Shown: positions 27,892 to 36,796, numbered from the stretch's first letter. The stretch: 64,000 bases of DNA from Myxococcales bacterium (GCA_020633465.1 JACKDN010000009.1:256473-320472); one strand, 5' to 3'. Program-made: numbers and translations. Notes: generated from the sequence alone by a model not told the origin.

Positions 27892-28672
27892 CCGGCTGCG
27901 CGCCTGGCTGGCCAGCGAGGGCCCCGCGAACCTCGGGACCGCGGCCGCCATCGTCTTCGGCGCGTGGCTGATCGCCCGGGTGCTGTCGTCGGCGCTGTGG
28001 CGGGACGCGCGCGATCCGCGCACCAGCATCATGCGCAAGGTGCTGTCGTTCGGGCTGATCGGCGGCGGCCTGTTCGCGGCCCTGCACACGCTGGGCTTCG
28101 ACCTCAGCGGCCTGCTGGTGACCGGCGGCCTGGTGACCGTCGCGGTGGGCTTCGCCAGCCAGGCCGCCGTGTCGAACATCATCAGCGGGCTGTTCCTCGC
28201 CGGCGACGAGCCCTTCGCCGTGGGCGACTTCGTGCGCGTGGGCGAGGTCGAGGGCGTGGTGCTGCAGATCGATCTGCTGAGCACCAAGCTGCGCACGCTG
28301 CAGAACGTCTTCGTGCGCGTGCCCAACGAGGTGCTGCTGCGCGGCAACATCCACAACATGAGCCGCTTCGCCATCCGCCGCGTGGACGTGGTGGTCAGCG
28401 TGCCGCTCGACGCGAACCTCGAGGCGGTGCGCGCCGCGCTGCTCGAGGCGGCGCGCACGTCGAGCCTGGCGCTGCTGTCGCCCGAGCCGGTGGTGCTGGT
28501 CGAGGCGCTGGGTGAGTATGCGGTGCGGGTGCAGCTGCGCACCTGGGTCGAGACCGGCCAGGTGGTGCAGGCGCGCGATCAGCTGACCGTGGCCGTGCGC
28601 GACGCGCTCGCGGCGCAGCGCGTGGTGCTCGGCGCGCGGCTGCCCGGCCTCATCGCGAAGGAGACCCCATGA
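27884..28672 (+). CDS. mscS: Small-conductance mechanosensitive ion channel (MscS family)
   Basis: A 262-residue inner-membrane channel that opens under membrane tension to release solutes. Three hydrophobic helices lie about residues 15-35, 50-70 and 75-110. The last is the pore-lining VTGGLVTVAVGFASQAAVSNIISG, followed by the beta-domain segment GDFVRVGEVEGVVLQIDLLSTKLRTLQN and VRVPNEVLLRGNIHNMSR. The start is GTG at 27884, overlapping the DUF432-like gene by eight bases. The stop overlaps the next ATG (ATGA). A second, separate MscS gene lies at 61012. Confidence 0.93.
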   Translation: MLDRLRAWLASEGPANLGTAAAIVFGAWLIARVLSSALWRDARDPRTSIMRKVLSFGLIGGGLFAALHTLGFDLSGLLVTGGLVTVAVGFASQAAVSNIISGLFLAGDEPFAVGDFVRVGEVEGVVLQIDLLSTKLRTLQNVFVRVPNEVLLRGNIHNMSRFAIRRVDVVVSVPLDANLEAVRAALLEAARTSSLALLSPEPVVLVEALGEYAVRVQLRTWVETGQVVQARDQLTVAVRDALAAQRVVLGARLPGLIAKETP

Positions 28673-29940
28673 GCCTGCCCCCCGGCGAGGGCGAGCGCAG
28701 CTTCCGCGCGCTGGTCGGCGCGCAGTTCTTCGGCGCGTTCAACGACAACCTGTTCAAGCAGCTCATCGCGCTGCTCGCCGCCGCCACGCTCTTCCCCGGC
28801 GAGGACAAGCAGGGGGTGGCCTTCGCCGTCTTCGCGCTGCCCTTCGTGCTGTTCAGCGGCATCGCGGGCGATCTGAGCGAGAAGTTCTCGAAGCGCTCGA
28901 TCATCTGGCGGATGAAGGTCGCCGAGATCGTCATCATGCTCGGCGCCATCTGGGCGCTGCAGGCGGCCAACTGGCAGCTGATGTTGGCCGTCCTGTTCGT
29001 CATGGGCAGCCAGTCGGCCATCTTCGGCCCCAGCAAGTACGGGGTGATTCCGGAGCTGGTGCGGCCGAACCGCCTGGTGGCGGCCAACAGCACCATCGCG
29101 ATGACCACCTTCCTGGCGGCCCTGTTCGGCGGCGCGCTGGCCGGGCCGCTGCTGGATCACTTCGGTCCCGCTGCCGAGACGCCCCGCATGTGGCTGCCCG
29201 GCATCTTCTGCGTGGGCTTCGCGGTCATCGGCACCGTCTTCGCGCGCTACATGCACCGCGTCCCGCCGCTGCAGCCCGATCTGGTGCTGCCGCGCCAGCC
29301 CCTGGGCAACCTGCCGGCGACCATCGGCCGGCTGCGCCGCGAGAAGGGGTTGTTCCGCCTCGTGCTGCTGTACTCGCTGTTCTGGTTCGACAGCGCCGTC
29401 ATCAACCAGGCCATCAACGCGATGGGGCGGCCCGGTTATCTCGAGCTGCCGCCGGGCAACAAGACCAAGCTGTCCATCCTGCTGGCGCTCATCTCGGTGG
29501 GCATCATCACCGGCAGCCTGCTGGCGCGCTTCCTGGCGCGGCGCTTCCCGCTGTCGACGCTGGTGATGGGCGGGGGCACGCTGATGGTGGGCTGTCAGGC
29601 CGCGCTGCTGGCCATCGGCACCGTCTTCGTCGGGGGCGACGTCGCCTATTCCTATGCGGCCGTCGTACTCGTGGTGACCGGCATCGCCGGCGCGGTGTTC
29701 GTCGTGCCGCTGCAGTCCTATCTGCAGGACGGACCGGCGCCGGGCATGCGCGGGCAGACCTTCGCGGTCAACAACTTCATGAACTTCCTCTTCATGTTCC
29801 TCGGCGGCGTGTTCTGGATCTTCGCCGGCGACGGCCTGGGGCCCGCGCTGGGTCAGATCGTCGGCGGCAGCCTGATGCTGGCCTTCCTGTGGGCCAACCG
29901 CGCGGCGGTCCGCTCGATGCGCATCGGAGAGGGGGCTTGA
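28669..29940 (+). CDS. MFS transporter, lysophospholipid transporter LplT-like
   Basis: A 423-residue major-facilitator protein with about 12 hydrophobic helices. The opening ALVGAQFFGAFNDNLFKQLIALL and the later SAIFGPSKYGVIPELV are characteristic of LplT-like carriers, which flip lysophospholipids across the inner membrane for re-acylation. QTFAVNNFMNFLFMFLGGVFW lies near the C-terminus. In some bacteria LplT is fused or adjacent to an acyltransferase (Aas); none is next to it here, so the exact cargo is uncertain. It overlaps mscS by ATGA and the following glycosyltransferase by TTGA, placing lipid handling with mechanosensing. Confidence 0.9.
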   Translation: MSLPPGEGERSFRALVGAQFFGAFNDNLFKQLIALLAAATLFPGEDKQGVAFAVFALPFVLFSGIAGDLSEKFSKRSIIWRMKVAEIVIMLGAIWALQAANWQLMLAVLFVMGSQSAIFGPSKYGVIPELVRPNRLVAANSTIAMTTFLAALFGGALAGPLLDHFGPAAETPRMWLPGIFCVGFAVIGTVFARYMHRVPPLQPDLVLPRQPLGNLPATIGRLRREKGLFRLVLLYSLFWFDSAVINQAINAMGRPGYLELPPGNKTKLSILLALISVGIITGSLLARFLARRFPLSTLVMGGGTLMVGCQAALLAIGTVFVGGDVAYSYAAVVLVVTGIAGAVFVVPLQSYLQDGPAPGMRGQTFAVNNFMNFLFMFLGGVFWIFAGDGLGPALGQIVGGSLMLAFLWANRAAVRSMRIGEGA

Positions 29941-31340
29941 GCGCGAAGAAGCGCGTCAAGGTGCGCAAGCGGGCGCCGCGGCGGGCGCCGGCGGTCACGT
30001 CCGGGCGGCCTCTGCTGTCGCTGGCGATGATGGTGAAGGACGAGGAGGACTTCCTGGCCGACGCGCTGCGCTCGGCGCGCGGGTGGTGCGACGAGCTGGT
30101 GGTCGTCGACACCGGCAGCACCGATCGCACCGTCGAGATCGCCCGCGACCTGGGCGCGCAGGTCAGCTTCTTCCCCTGGTGCGACAGCTTCTCGAAGGCG
30201 CGCAACGAGACGCTGAAGCGCGCCACCGGGCGGTACGTGGCCATCCTCGACGCCGACGAGCGCTTCGTGGGCCGCCACCCCGAGGCCATCCGCCCGCACC
30301 TGAGGCCAGGCCCGCAGCACCCCTACGAGGCGCTGAGCGTGCAGGTCACCAACACGCGGCTCGACGGCAGCCCCATCTCGTCGTTCTTCAGCGTGCGCTT
30401 CTTCGCCAACGACGGGCACCTCGGCTACAGCGGTCGCGTGCACAACCGCTTCGGCGCGCTGAAGCCCGGCGCGCCCAAGGTGAGCGTCACCAAGTACCTC
30501 GGCCTCGAGGTGGTGCACCTGGGCTACGACCCCGACCTGTACGCGCTGCGCAAGAAGGCCGCGCGCTCGCTGCCGCTGATCGAGGCGACCGTCCGCGAAG
30601 AGCCGGACAACCTGCACTATCGCTACTACCTGGGCCGCGAGTACCTGCTGCTGGCCCGCGTGGACGACGCCATCGCGGTGCTCGAGCCGACGGCGCGGGC
30701 GCTGCTGAAGGCGCCCGGCAGTGGGCCGCTGGCCGAGACGGTGACGACGCTGACGCAGGCCTACGAGGCGGCCGGCGGGCACCCGGAGCAGGCCCTGAAG
30801 CTGGGGCAGGCCGCGCTGGCGCACGCGCCCACGCACCCCGACGTCTGGTTCGGCGTGGCGCGCGCGCTGGCCGCCCTGGGCCACGCGGATCCCGCGGCGC
30901 AGGCCGCCGAGCGCGCCCTGGCCGCGCTGGGGCAGGTGCACGACGCGCAGGTCCAGCTGGGGCACCGCCGCTGGGAGGCTCACGAGCTGCTGGGCAAGCT
31001 GTACTGGCAGCTTCAGCGCTTCCCCGACGCCTACCGCCACGACCTGGCGACGCTCGAGGGCAAGCCGGCCGACGCGCCGGGCTGGCCGGTGCTGCTGAAC
31101 TCGCTGTGCGCGCTGGCCATCGAGCTGGGCGACGGCGAGCGCGTCGCGCCGCTGCTCGAGCGCCTGCTGGCGCATCCCGAGGCGCCGCTGGGTATGTTCT
31201 TCTTCCAGCTGCAGCGCGTCGCCGGCGCCGAGGGGGCCGAGGCGGCCCGCCGCATGCTGCAGGACGCGGCGGCGCGCCACCCGCGGGTGACCGCCGACGC
31301 CGAGTACGCGCCGTGGGCGCAGCGCTTGGGGGTGACGTGA
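29937..31340 (+). CDS. Family 2 glycosyltransferase fused to TPR repeats
   Basis: A 467-residue two-part protein. Residues about 27-230 are a GT-A fold glycosyltransferase with LSLAMMVKDEEDFLADAL, the VVVDTGSTDRTVEIA nucleotide-binding stretch and the DAD metal motif at residues 105-107. Residues about 250-460 are helical TPR-like repeats. This architecture occurs in SunS/WsaF-like and cyanobacterial or Bacillus glycosyltransferases that often modify proteins or peptides. The N-terminus is very basic (KKRVKVRKRAPRR). The start is TTG at 29937-29939, overlapping the transporter stop (TTGA). The acceptor is unknown; the TPR part may bind a protein target. Confidence 0.88.
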   Translation: MSAKKRVKVRKRAPRRAPAVTSGRPLLSLAMMVKDEEDFLADALRSARGWCDELVVVDTGSTDRTVEIARDLGAQVSFFPWCDSFSKARNETLKRATGRYVAILDADERFVGRHPEAIRPHLRPGPQHPYEALSVQVTNTRLDGSPISSFFSVRFFANDGHLGYSGRVHNRFGALKPGAPKVSVTKYLGLEVVHLGYDPDLYALRKKAARSLPLIEATVREEPDNLHYRYYLGREYLLLARVDDAIAVLEPTARALLKAPGSGPLAETVTTLTQAYEAAGGHPEQALKLGQAALAHAPTHPDVWFGVARALAALGHADPAAQAAERALAALGQVHDAQVQLGHRRWEAHELLGKLYWQLQRFPDAYRHDLATLEGKPADAPGWPVLLNSLCALAIELGDGERVAPLLERLLAHPEAPLGMFFFQLQRVAGAEGAEAARRMLQDAAARHPRVTADAEYAPWAQRLGVT

Positions 31341-31792
31341 AGACGATTCGGGTGTGCTTCGTGTGCTTGGGCAACATCTGCCGGTCGCCGCTGGCCGAGG
31401 GGGCCTTCCGCCGCCACGTCGAGGCGGCCGGGCTGGCCGACCGCTTCGAGATCGACTCCGCCGGCACCGGCCACTGGCACGCGGGCGAGCCCCCGGATCC
31501 GCGCAGCGTCGCCGAGGCAAAGAAGCACGGCGTCGACATCAGCCGCCAGCGCGCGCGGCAGTTCGTCGCGGCCGACCTGCAGCGGTTCGACGTCGTGTGC
31601 GCGATGGACGGCAGCAACCTGCGCAACCTGCTGGCCCTCGGCGAGGGCGCCGCCGAGGTCGCGATGCTGCTCGACGAGGACGTGCCCGATCCCTACTACG
31701 GGCGGGGTGACGGCTTCGCGCGGGTGTGGTCGATGGTCGACCGCGGCTGCGCCGACCTGCTGGCGGCGCTGCGCGCGCGCCACGGACTGTGA
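31337..31792 (+). CDS. Low molecular weight protein-tyrosine phosphatase
   Basis: A 151-residue phosphatase with the P-loop VCLGNICRS near the N-terminus (nucleophile Cys10, Arg16 in the CX5R motif) and the general-acid DPYYG motif (VPDPYYG) near residue 120. Such enzymes dephosphorylate tyrosine kinases in exopolysaccharide systems or act on arginine phosphate in other phyla. Neither partner is adjacent. The start is GTG at 31337-31339, overlapping the glycosyltransferase stop (GTGA). Co-expression with a glycosyltransferase hints at envelope polysaccharide regulation (inference). Confidence 0.93.
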   Translation: MKTIRVCFVCLGNICRSPLAEGAFRRHVEAAGLADRFEIDSAGTGHWHAGEPPDPRSVAEAKKHGVDISRQRARQFVAADLQRFDVVCAMDGSNLRNLLALGEGAAEVAMLLDEDVPDPYYGRGDGFARVWSMVDRGCADLLAALRARHGL

Positions 31793-31799
31793 GGGGACG

Positions 31800-33152
31800 A
31801 TGCGGTACCTGATCGGTGTGCTGTGCGTGTTGGGCCTCGCGGCGCCAGCCCTGGGGGTGGCGAAGGACGAGGCGGCGGCCCGGGCGACGCTCGACGCGTG
31901 GCTGAAGGCCCAGAACGAGGGCGACTTCGCCGCCTACTCGGCCCTGTACGCGCAGAAGTTCAACGGCGTGAAGCGGGCGGGGGCGCGCACTTCGCGGTTC
32001 CAGCGTGACGGCTGGCTGGCCGACCGCGGCAAGATGTTCAAGGGCCGGTTCACGGTGGCCGCCGCCAACGTGAAGGTGCTGCCGCAGCCCAACGGCGCGG
32101 TCGTCAGCTTCGAGCAGACCTGGGCGTCGAAGCGCTTCAAGGACGTCGGGCCCAAGCAGCTGGTGCTGGTGAAGGAGGGCGACGCGCTGCGCATCGCGCG
32201 CGAGGAGATGCTGGCGTCGACCATCGTGGGGGGCGAGCACGGTGGGCCGCCGCCCAGCGAGCGGCTGTCGCTGGCGATGGTGCTCGACCACCCCTACGTC
32301 GTGCTGGCCACCGAGGCGGGCGAGGACGCGGTCGAGGGGCCGGTGCACGATCTCGGCAACCACACCACGCGCCGGGCCGTGCGCGCGGGCGGGCCGGGCA
32401 GCGCGTGGATCGGGCGCGCGGTCGAGCTGTACGCGGGCGGTCGGAAGGCGTGCGTGGGCAAGGTGGCCGACGTGCACGTCGTCAGCCGCGTGACGCCGCA
32501 CTTCGGGGCCGTGCAGACCTGGCAGGAGGACGGGCTGACGCCCCAGCAGCAGGCCGAGGCCGCCTGGGAGATGGCCGGCGACGGGCGTCTGCTGGTGGCG
32601 CGGGTGGACGCGAAGGCCGACGACTGCAAGGGCGCGCGCTGGGCCCGCGCGGCGGACGCGCCCGCGCCGACGACGCTGCAGGCGATGGCGACCGTGCCGG
32701 GCTGGCTGGCCACCGCGGCCGTGGCCCAGACCCGCGCGCTGCCCGGCTACGCGGCGATCCAGAAGGGCTGGAAGGCCGAGGCCCGCGACGCCAAGGGCGA
32801 GCGCTGGGAGCTGCACGGCGGCGCCACGCCGCAGGTGCAGGCCTTCGCCGCGGACGGCAAGCCGACGGTGGTGCTGGTGACGATGCGCGCGGGCTACGGC
32901 TGCGGCGACTTCTTCGGCTCGTTCTGGGCCGCCTACACCGTCGAGGGCAAGACGCTGACCCGCATCAGCGATCCCGACAACCCCACCGAGTTCGACTTCG
33001 TCAGCGACGACGCGTTCGTCGCGGTGGTCGACGCCGACGGGGACGGCCGATGGGAGGTCGTCCGCAAGGAGGGGCTGCACCGCCAGGACGCGAAGGGCGT
33101 GCTGCGCGAGGTGCTGCGGCTGCCTTACCCCTACTACGACTGCCCCTGCTGA
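31800..33152 (+). CDS. Exported protein with NTF2-like N-terminal domain, function unknown
   Basis: A 450-residue protein with a signal peptide (cleavage probably after PALG, near residue 20). A SnoaL/NTF2-like domain follows (about 22-130: ATLDAWLKAQNEGDFAAYSALYA, a typical cone-fold opening). The rest is unrecognised, with paired Cys residues and a C-terminal GDGRWEVVRKEG strand repeat that could be propeller-like, ending YDCPC. It starts seven bases after the phosphatase stop with GAGGGGACG upstream. Last gene of the seven-gene run; its stop is convergent with the TPR gene only ten bases away. Confidence 0.8.
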   Translation: MRYLIGVLCVLGLAAPALGVAKDEAAARATLDAWLKAQNEGDFAAYSALYAQKFNGVKRAGARTSRFQRDGWLADRGKMFKGRFTVAAANVKVLPQPNGAVVSFEQTWASKRFKDVGPKQLVLVKEGDALRIAREEMLASTIVGGEHGGPPPSERLSLAMVLDHPYVVLATEAGEDAVEGPVHDLGNHTTRRAVRAGGPGSAWIGRAVELYAGGRKACVGKVADVHVVSRVTPHFGAVQTWQEDGLTPQQQAEAAWEMAGDGRLLVARVDAKADDCKGARWARAADAPAPTTLQAMATVPGWLATAAVAQTRALPGYAAIQKGWKAEARDAKGERWELHGGATPQVQAFAADGKPTVVLVTMRAGYGCGDFFGSFWAAYTVEGKTLTRISDPDNPTEFDFVSDDAFVAVVDADGDGRWEVVRKEGLHRQDAKGVLREVLRLPYPYYDCPC

Positions 33153-33162
33153 GCCGGGGGCG

Positions 33163-34557
33163 TCAGTCGCGGTCGACCTGCAGCACCAGCAGCCCCCGCA
33201 GGGCGCGCCCCGCGGGGTGATCGGGCTGCAGCTCGAGCAGACGCTCGACGTGCTCGAGCGCGCGATCGTACCACTGGCGCTGGTTGCAGAAGTCGACCAG
33301 CGCCAGCAGGTTGTCGGCCTTCAGCTGGTCGGACAGGCGATCCGACTGCAGCCCCAGATCGGTCGCGCGATGCAGCGCGTCGTAGGCCCGCTCGTCGTTG
33401 CCGGCGTCGGTGTGCAGCTGGCCCAGCAGCTTCCAGGCGAGGCCCCAGCGAGGCGCGCGGGCGACGACCTGCTCGAAGACGTCCAGCCCGTCCTCGAGGT
33501 GGTCGGCTTCGGCGCGGCACAACGAGGCCAGCTCGACGTAGGCGGCGCGGCAGCGCGGCGCGCGCTCGATGACCTCGGCGTACAGGCGCAGGCGCTCGGC
33601 GGGCGCGTCCGCGGCGCGGGCCGGCGCCAGCAGCGCGTCCGTGTCGTCGGGGGGCGCGCGATCGGCGACGCGGGGGTGGTCGGGCGCCAGCCGCGCGACG
33701 CGGGCCAGCTGGTGCTCGACGCGCGCCGGCCAGCCGTGCGCGTCGCAGAAGTCGGCCAGGCGCAGGCGCAGGTCGACCTTGCGGGCCACGTCCAGCGTCG
33801 GGCTGGTGTCGGACAGCTCGGCGGCGCGCTCGAGCACGGTGTAGGCGTCCTCCAGGCGGCCCGCCGCCTCGTACAGCTGGCCCAGCAGGTTCAGCCCCAG
33901 GCCCCAGCCGGGCTGCGCCTCGGCGAGCTGTTCGTAGAAGCGCACGCCCTCGGCGCGCTGCGCTTGGGGCAGCTGCGCGTAGGTCTGGGCGAGGAAGATG
34001 TAGGCGTTGGTGCAGCGATCGTCGCGCTCGAGGGCGCGGTGGTAGAGGGCGCGGGCCTCGTCGTAGGCCGCGCCCTCGAAGGCGTCGCGGGCGCGGCGCA
34101 GCAGCCCCTGCACCTCGCGCCGCTTGCTGACGTGATCGGCGACGACGGCGCTGGCGTCGCCCTCGGCCATGCGCGCGCGCAGCGCCGCGACGAGGGGGTG
34201 GCGCGGCGCGAAGTCCACCAGATCCTGCAGGTGGGTGCGGGCGCGCCGCTCCCAGCCGCGGCGCAGGCAGAAGTTGATCACCTTCAGGACGAGATCGGCC
34301 TTCAGCTCGCGCCCCAGGCGCCGGCTGCGCAGGCCGATGTCCATGCCGGTGCGGAAGGCCTCGTAGGCGCGCTCGTCCTCGCCGGCGGCCTCGAGCAGGC
34401 GCGCCAGCAGGTCGTAGGCGAGGCCCCAGCGCTGGTTGTCGAGGCAGATCTGCTCGAAGGCGGTGACGCCGGCGCGAGGATCGTCCTCACGGTGCGCTTC
34501 GTACAGCGCGTACAACGCCTCGGCGTCCAACCGCCCGGCATCGTTGGGCGTGCTCAC
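33163..34557 (-). CDS. Tetratricopeptide-repeat protein
   Basis: A 464-residue cytoplasmic-looking, all-helical protein, with no signal peptide, composed of TPR-like units across most of its length. Repeating patterns include WGLAYDLLARLLEAAGEDERAYEA, WGLGLNLLGQLYEAAGRLEDAY and WGLAWKLLGQLHTDAGNDERAY: a WGL, L-G-Q-L, then A-Y signature about every 150-160 residues. Three superrepeats of that kind suggest internal triplication. The start is GTG at 34557 with GGAGGG upstream. It is divergent from the carboxypeptidase gene and probably a scaffold; no enzymatic motif is visible. Confidence 0.85.
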   Translation of the reverse strand: MSTPNDAGRLDAEALYALYEAHREDDPRAGVTAFEQICLDNQRWGLAYDLLARLLEAAGEDERAYEAFRTGMDIGLRSRRLGRELKADLVLKVINFCLRRGWERRARTHLQDLVDFAPRHPLVAALRARMAEGDASAVVADHVSKRREVQGLLRRARDAFEGAAYDEARALYHRALERDDRCTNAYIFLAQTYAQLPQAQRAEGVRFYEQLAEAQPGWGLGLNLLGQLYEAAGRLEDAYTVLERAAELSDTSPTLDVARKVDLRLRLADFCDAHGWPARVEHQLARVARLAPDHPRVADRAPPDDTDALLAPARAADAPAERLRLYAEVIERAPRCRAAYVELASLCRAEADHLEDGLDVFEQVVARAPRWGLAWKLLGQLHTDAGNDERAYDALHRATDLGLQSDRLSDQLKADNLLALVDFCNQRQWYDRALEHVERLLELQPDHPAGRALRGLLVLQVDRD

Positions 34558-34662
34558 TGTTGGCCCTCCACGGGGCTGCGGGCGCCCGCGCTTCGCGTCG
34601 GCCGCCGCGCCTGCTTTTGTGAGCCCACGCTAGCACGGCTGGGCGCCGGACGTCGCACTCGG

Positions 34663-34692
34663 GTGACAGGCGGGGGCCGGCCCGGCTACGCT
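34663..34692 (+). promoter_or_regulatory. Candidate promoter of the M32 carboxypeptidase gene
   Basis: GTGACA (34663-34668, five of six) and TACGCT (34687-34692, three of six) are 18 bases apart, in the divergent gap. The -10-like hexamer sits in a GGCTACGCTGCG context similar to other starts in the window. Confidence 0.35.
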
Positions 34693-34732
34693 GCGCGGCC
34701 GACCCGTCACCCTCCGGATTGGAGCGTCCCGC

Positions 34733-36223
34733 ATGAACGCCTACGCCGCCCTCGAAGCCCACTACGGCCGCATCGGTCGCCTCGACGACGCCCTCGAGAT
34801 CCTCTTCTGGGACATGGCCACGATGATGCCCAAGGGGGGCGCCGAGGGCCGCGCCGAGACGCTCGCCACCATGAAGGTGCTGCGCCACGAGCTGGCCGCG
34901 GATCCGGCGCTGGCCGAGCGGTTCGAGGGCGCGGCCGGCCAGGAGCTGGACGCCTGGCAGCAGGCCAACCTGCGTGAGATGAAGCGCGCCTATGCCCACG
35001 CCACCGCGGTGCCCGGCGACCTGGTCGAGGCGCTCAGCAAGGCGGGCTCGGCCTGCGAGATGACCTGGCGCGAGGCGCGGCCGGCCAACGACTTCGCGCG
35101 GCTCGCCCCGAAGCTGGCCGAGGTGTTCCGGCTGGTGCGCGAGGTGGCCAACGTCAAGGCCGCCGCGCTCGGCGTGTCGCCCTACGAGGCCCTGCTGGAC
35201 CAGTACGAGCCCGGGGGCAGCGCCGCGCGCATCGACGCCGTCTTCGACGACCTGGCGTCGTCGCTGCCGGCGCTGATCGAGCAGGTGATCGCGCACCAGG
35301 CGAAGCGGCCGGCGGTGATTCGCCCCGACGGGCCCTTCCCCATCGATCGGCAGCGGGCGTTGGGGGTGAAGGTGATGGGCACCCTCGGGTTCGACTTCGA
35401 TCACGGGCGGCTGGACGTCAGCCACCACCCCTTCTGCGGGGGCACGGCGGACGACGTGCGCATCACCACGCGCTACGACGAGGGCGACTTCACGAAGGCG
35501 CTGATGGGCGTCATCCACGAGACCGGGCACGCGCTGTACGAGCGCGGCCGCCCCGCCCGCTGGCGCTTCCAGCCGGTGGGCGTCGCGCGCGGCATGAGCG
35601 TGCACGAGAGCCAGTCGCTGCTGATGGAGATGCAGGCCTGCCGCAGCCGCGAGTTCATCGGCTACGTCACGCCGCTGCTGCGCGACACCTTCGGCGGCGA
35701 GGGGGCGGCGTGGAGCGTGGACAACCTGCACCGCCTGTACACGCAGGTGCGCCGCGGCCTCATCCGGGTGGACGCCGACGAGGTCACCTATCCCGCCCAC
35801 GTCGTGCTGCGCTATCGGCTCGAGCGGGCGCTGCTGGCCGACGACCTGCAGGTGCAGGATCTGCCCGGGGCCTGGGCCGAGGGCATGCAGACGCTGCTGG
35901 GCGTGAAGCCGCCGGACGATCGCGACGGCTGCATGCAGGACATCCACTGGATGGACGGCACGGTGGGCTACTTCCCCACCTACACGCTGGGCGCGATGAC
36001 CGCCGCGCAGCTGTTCGACGCGGCCACGCGGGCCGACGCCGACATCCTGCCGGGCGTGGGCCGGGGCGACTTCGCGCCGCTGCTGCGCTGGCTGCGGGCC
36101 AACGTCCACCAGTGGGGCAGCCTGCTGTCGACCGACGAGCTGCTGACGCAGGCGACCGGAAAGCCCTTGGATGCCGCGGTGTTCCGCGCGCACCTCGAGA
36201 AGCGCTACCTCGGCGACGCTTGA
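34733..36223 (+). CDS. M32-family metallocarboxypeptidase
   Basis: A 496-residue zinc carboxypeptidase of the Taq/Pfu type that trims C-terminal residues from peptides. The zinc motif HETGH is at residues 262-266 within GVIHETGHALYERG. Family segments include an N-terminal ILFWDMATMMPKGG, HPFCGGTADDVRITTRYDE, and a C-terminal GYFPTYTLGAMTAAQLF. Length matches the family norm of about 500. It is cytoplasmic, with no signal peptide. It starts at ATG 34733 with a GGAG-type site upstream. A strong inverted repeat begins eight bases past its stop and may terminate transcription. Confidence 0.95.
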   Translation: MNAYAALEAHYGRIGRLDDALEILFWDMATMMPKGGAEGRAETLATMKVLRHELAADPALAERFEGAAGQELDAWQQANLREMKRAYAHATAVPGDLVEALSKAGSACEMTWREARPANDFARLAPKLAEVFRLVREVANVKAAALGVSPYEALLDQYEPGGSAARIDAVFDDLASSLPALIEQVIAHQAKRPAVIRPDGPFPIDRQRALGVKVMGTLGFDFDHGRLDVSHHPFCGGTADDVRITTRYDEGDFTKALMGVIHETGHALYERGRPARWRFQPVGVARGMSVHESQSLLMEMQACRSREFIGYVTPLLRDTFGGEGAAWSVDNLHRLYTQVRRGLIRVDADEVTYPAHVVLRYRLERALLADDLQVQDLPGAWAEGMQTLLGVKPPDDRDGCMQDIHWMDGTVGYFPTYTLGAMTAAQLFDAATRADADILPGVGRGDFAPLLRWLRANVHQWGSLLSTDELLTQATGKPLDAAVFRAHLEKRYLGDA

Positions 36224-36230
36224 CGGCCTT

Positions 36231-36255
36231 GCGCACAATGTAGGACATTGTGCGC
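36231..36255. promoter_or_regulatory. Perfect 11-bp inverted repeat abutting a lipoprotein start
   Basis: GCGCACAATGT (36231-36241) and ACATTGTGCGC (36245-36255) are perfect complements around the 3-base spacer AGG. The repeat begins eight bases after the M32 stop and ends one base before the ATG at 36257. A second smaller palindrome, GCGCCATGTGGCGC (36252-36265), overlaps it and contains the ATG. It could be a regulator's operator, a terminator stem without T-tract, or an RNA hairpin hiding the ribosome site, as no Shine-Dalgarno sequence is visible here. Confidence 0.6.
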
Positions 36256-36256
36256 C

Positions 36257-36796
36257 ATGTGGCGCACGGTCCTACCTTTGGCCCTCCTGCTGCTCGCCGG
36301 CTGCGGCGCGCGCCAAGGCGCCGTGGTCGAGGCGCACGAGCGGTCGCTGGACGATCTGATCGCCCAGCTGATGGTGGACGACGCCGACGAGGACGCGCCC
36401 GGCGACGCGGAGGGCGGCCTGGCGGCGGGCGATCTGCCGCCGGCCGACGATCCGGCGCTGCCGCCGGCCGTCGAGCCGCTGGACTTCGGCGACACCTTCC
36501 AGGGCGTGCTCGACCCCGGCGCGCGCGTGCTGCGGCTGGTGGGCGAGGTGCGGCGTGACAGCGAGCTGGTCGTCCGGGTGGACGCCTTCGAGGTGCGGGG
36601 GCTGAGGGGCGAGCTGGTGGTCTACGACGACGACGGCCGGACGCTGGGCCGGGCCGCGCTGGACGGCCGGGGCTCGCGCCTGGGCCCGCTGCCCGTTCGG
36701 CGCGGCGCGATCTACGTGATGGTCGAGGCCGCGGGCGGCGCCGCCGAGGTCGACGTGCGGGCCGATCTGCGCTCGCGCGCGGTCGCGCGCCGCTGA
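36257..36796 (+). CDS. Small lipoprotein, function unknown
   Basis: A 179-residue lipoprotein. The leader MWRTVLPLALLLLAGC ends in an ideal lipobox (LAGC, lipidated Cys16). An acidic, Asp/Ala/Pro-rich linker (about residues 40-75) leads to a compact beta-rich domain (about 80-175) with FGDTFQGVLDPGARVLRLVGEVRRDS. This resembles a PPC/jelly-roll type fold, but I cannot assign a family. The ATG is at 36257; an upstream in-frame TTG at 36248 lies inside the inverted repeat and is less likely. No ribosome site is visible, so translation may be leaderless or hairpin-controlled. It is convergent with ppa, 15 bases away. Confidence 0.78.
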   Translation: MWRTVLPLALLLLAGCGARQGAVVEAHERSLDDLIAQLMVDDADEDAPGDAEGGLAAGDLPPADDPALPPAVEPLDFGDTFQGVLDPGARVLRLVGEVRRDSELVVRVDAFEVRGLRGELVVYDDDGRTLGRAALDGRGSRLGPLPVRRGAIYVMVEAAGGAAEVDVRADLRSRAVARR

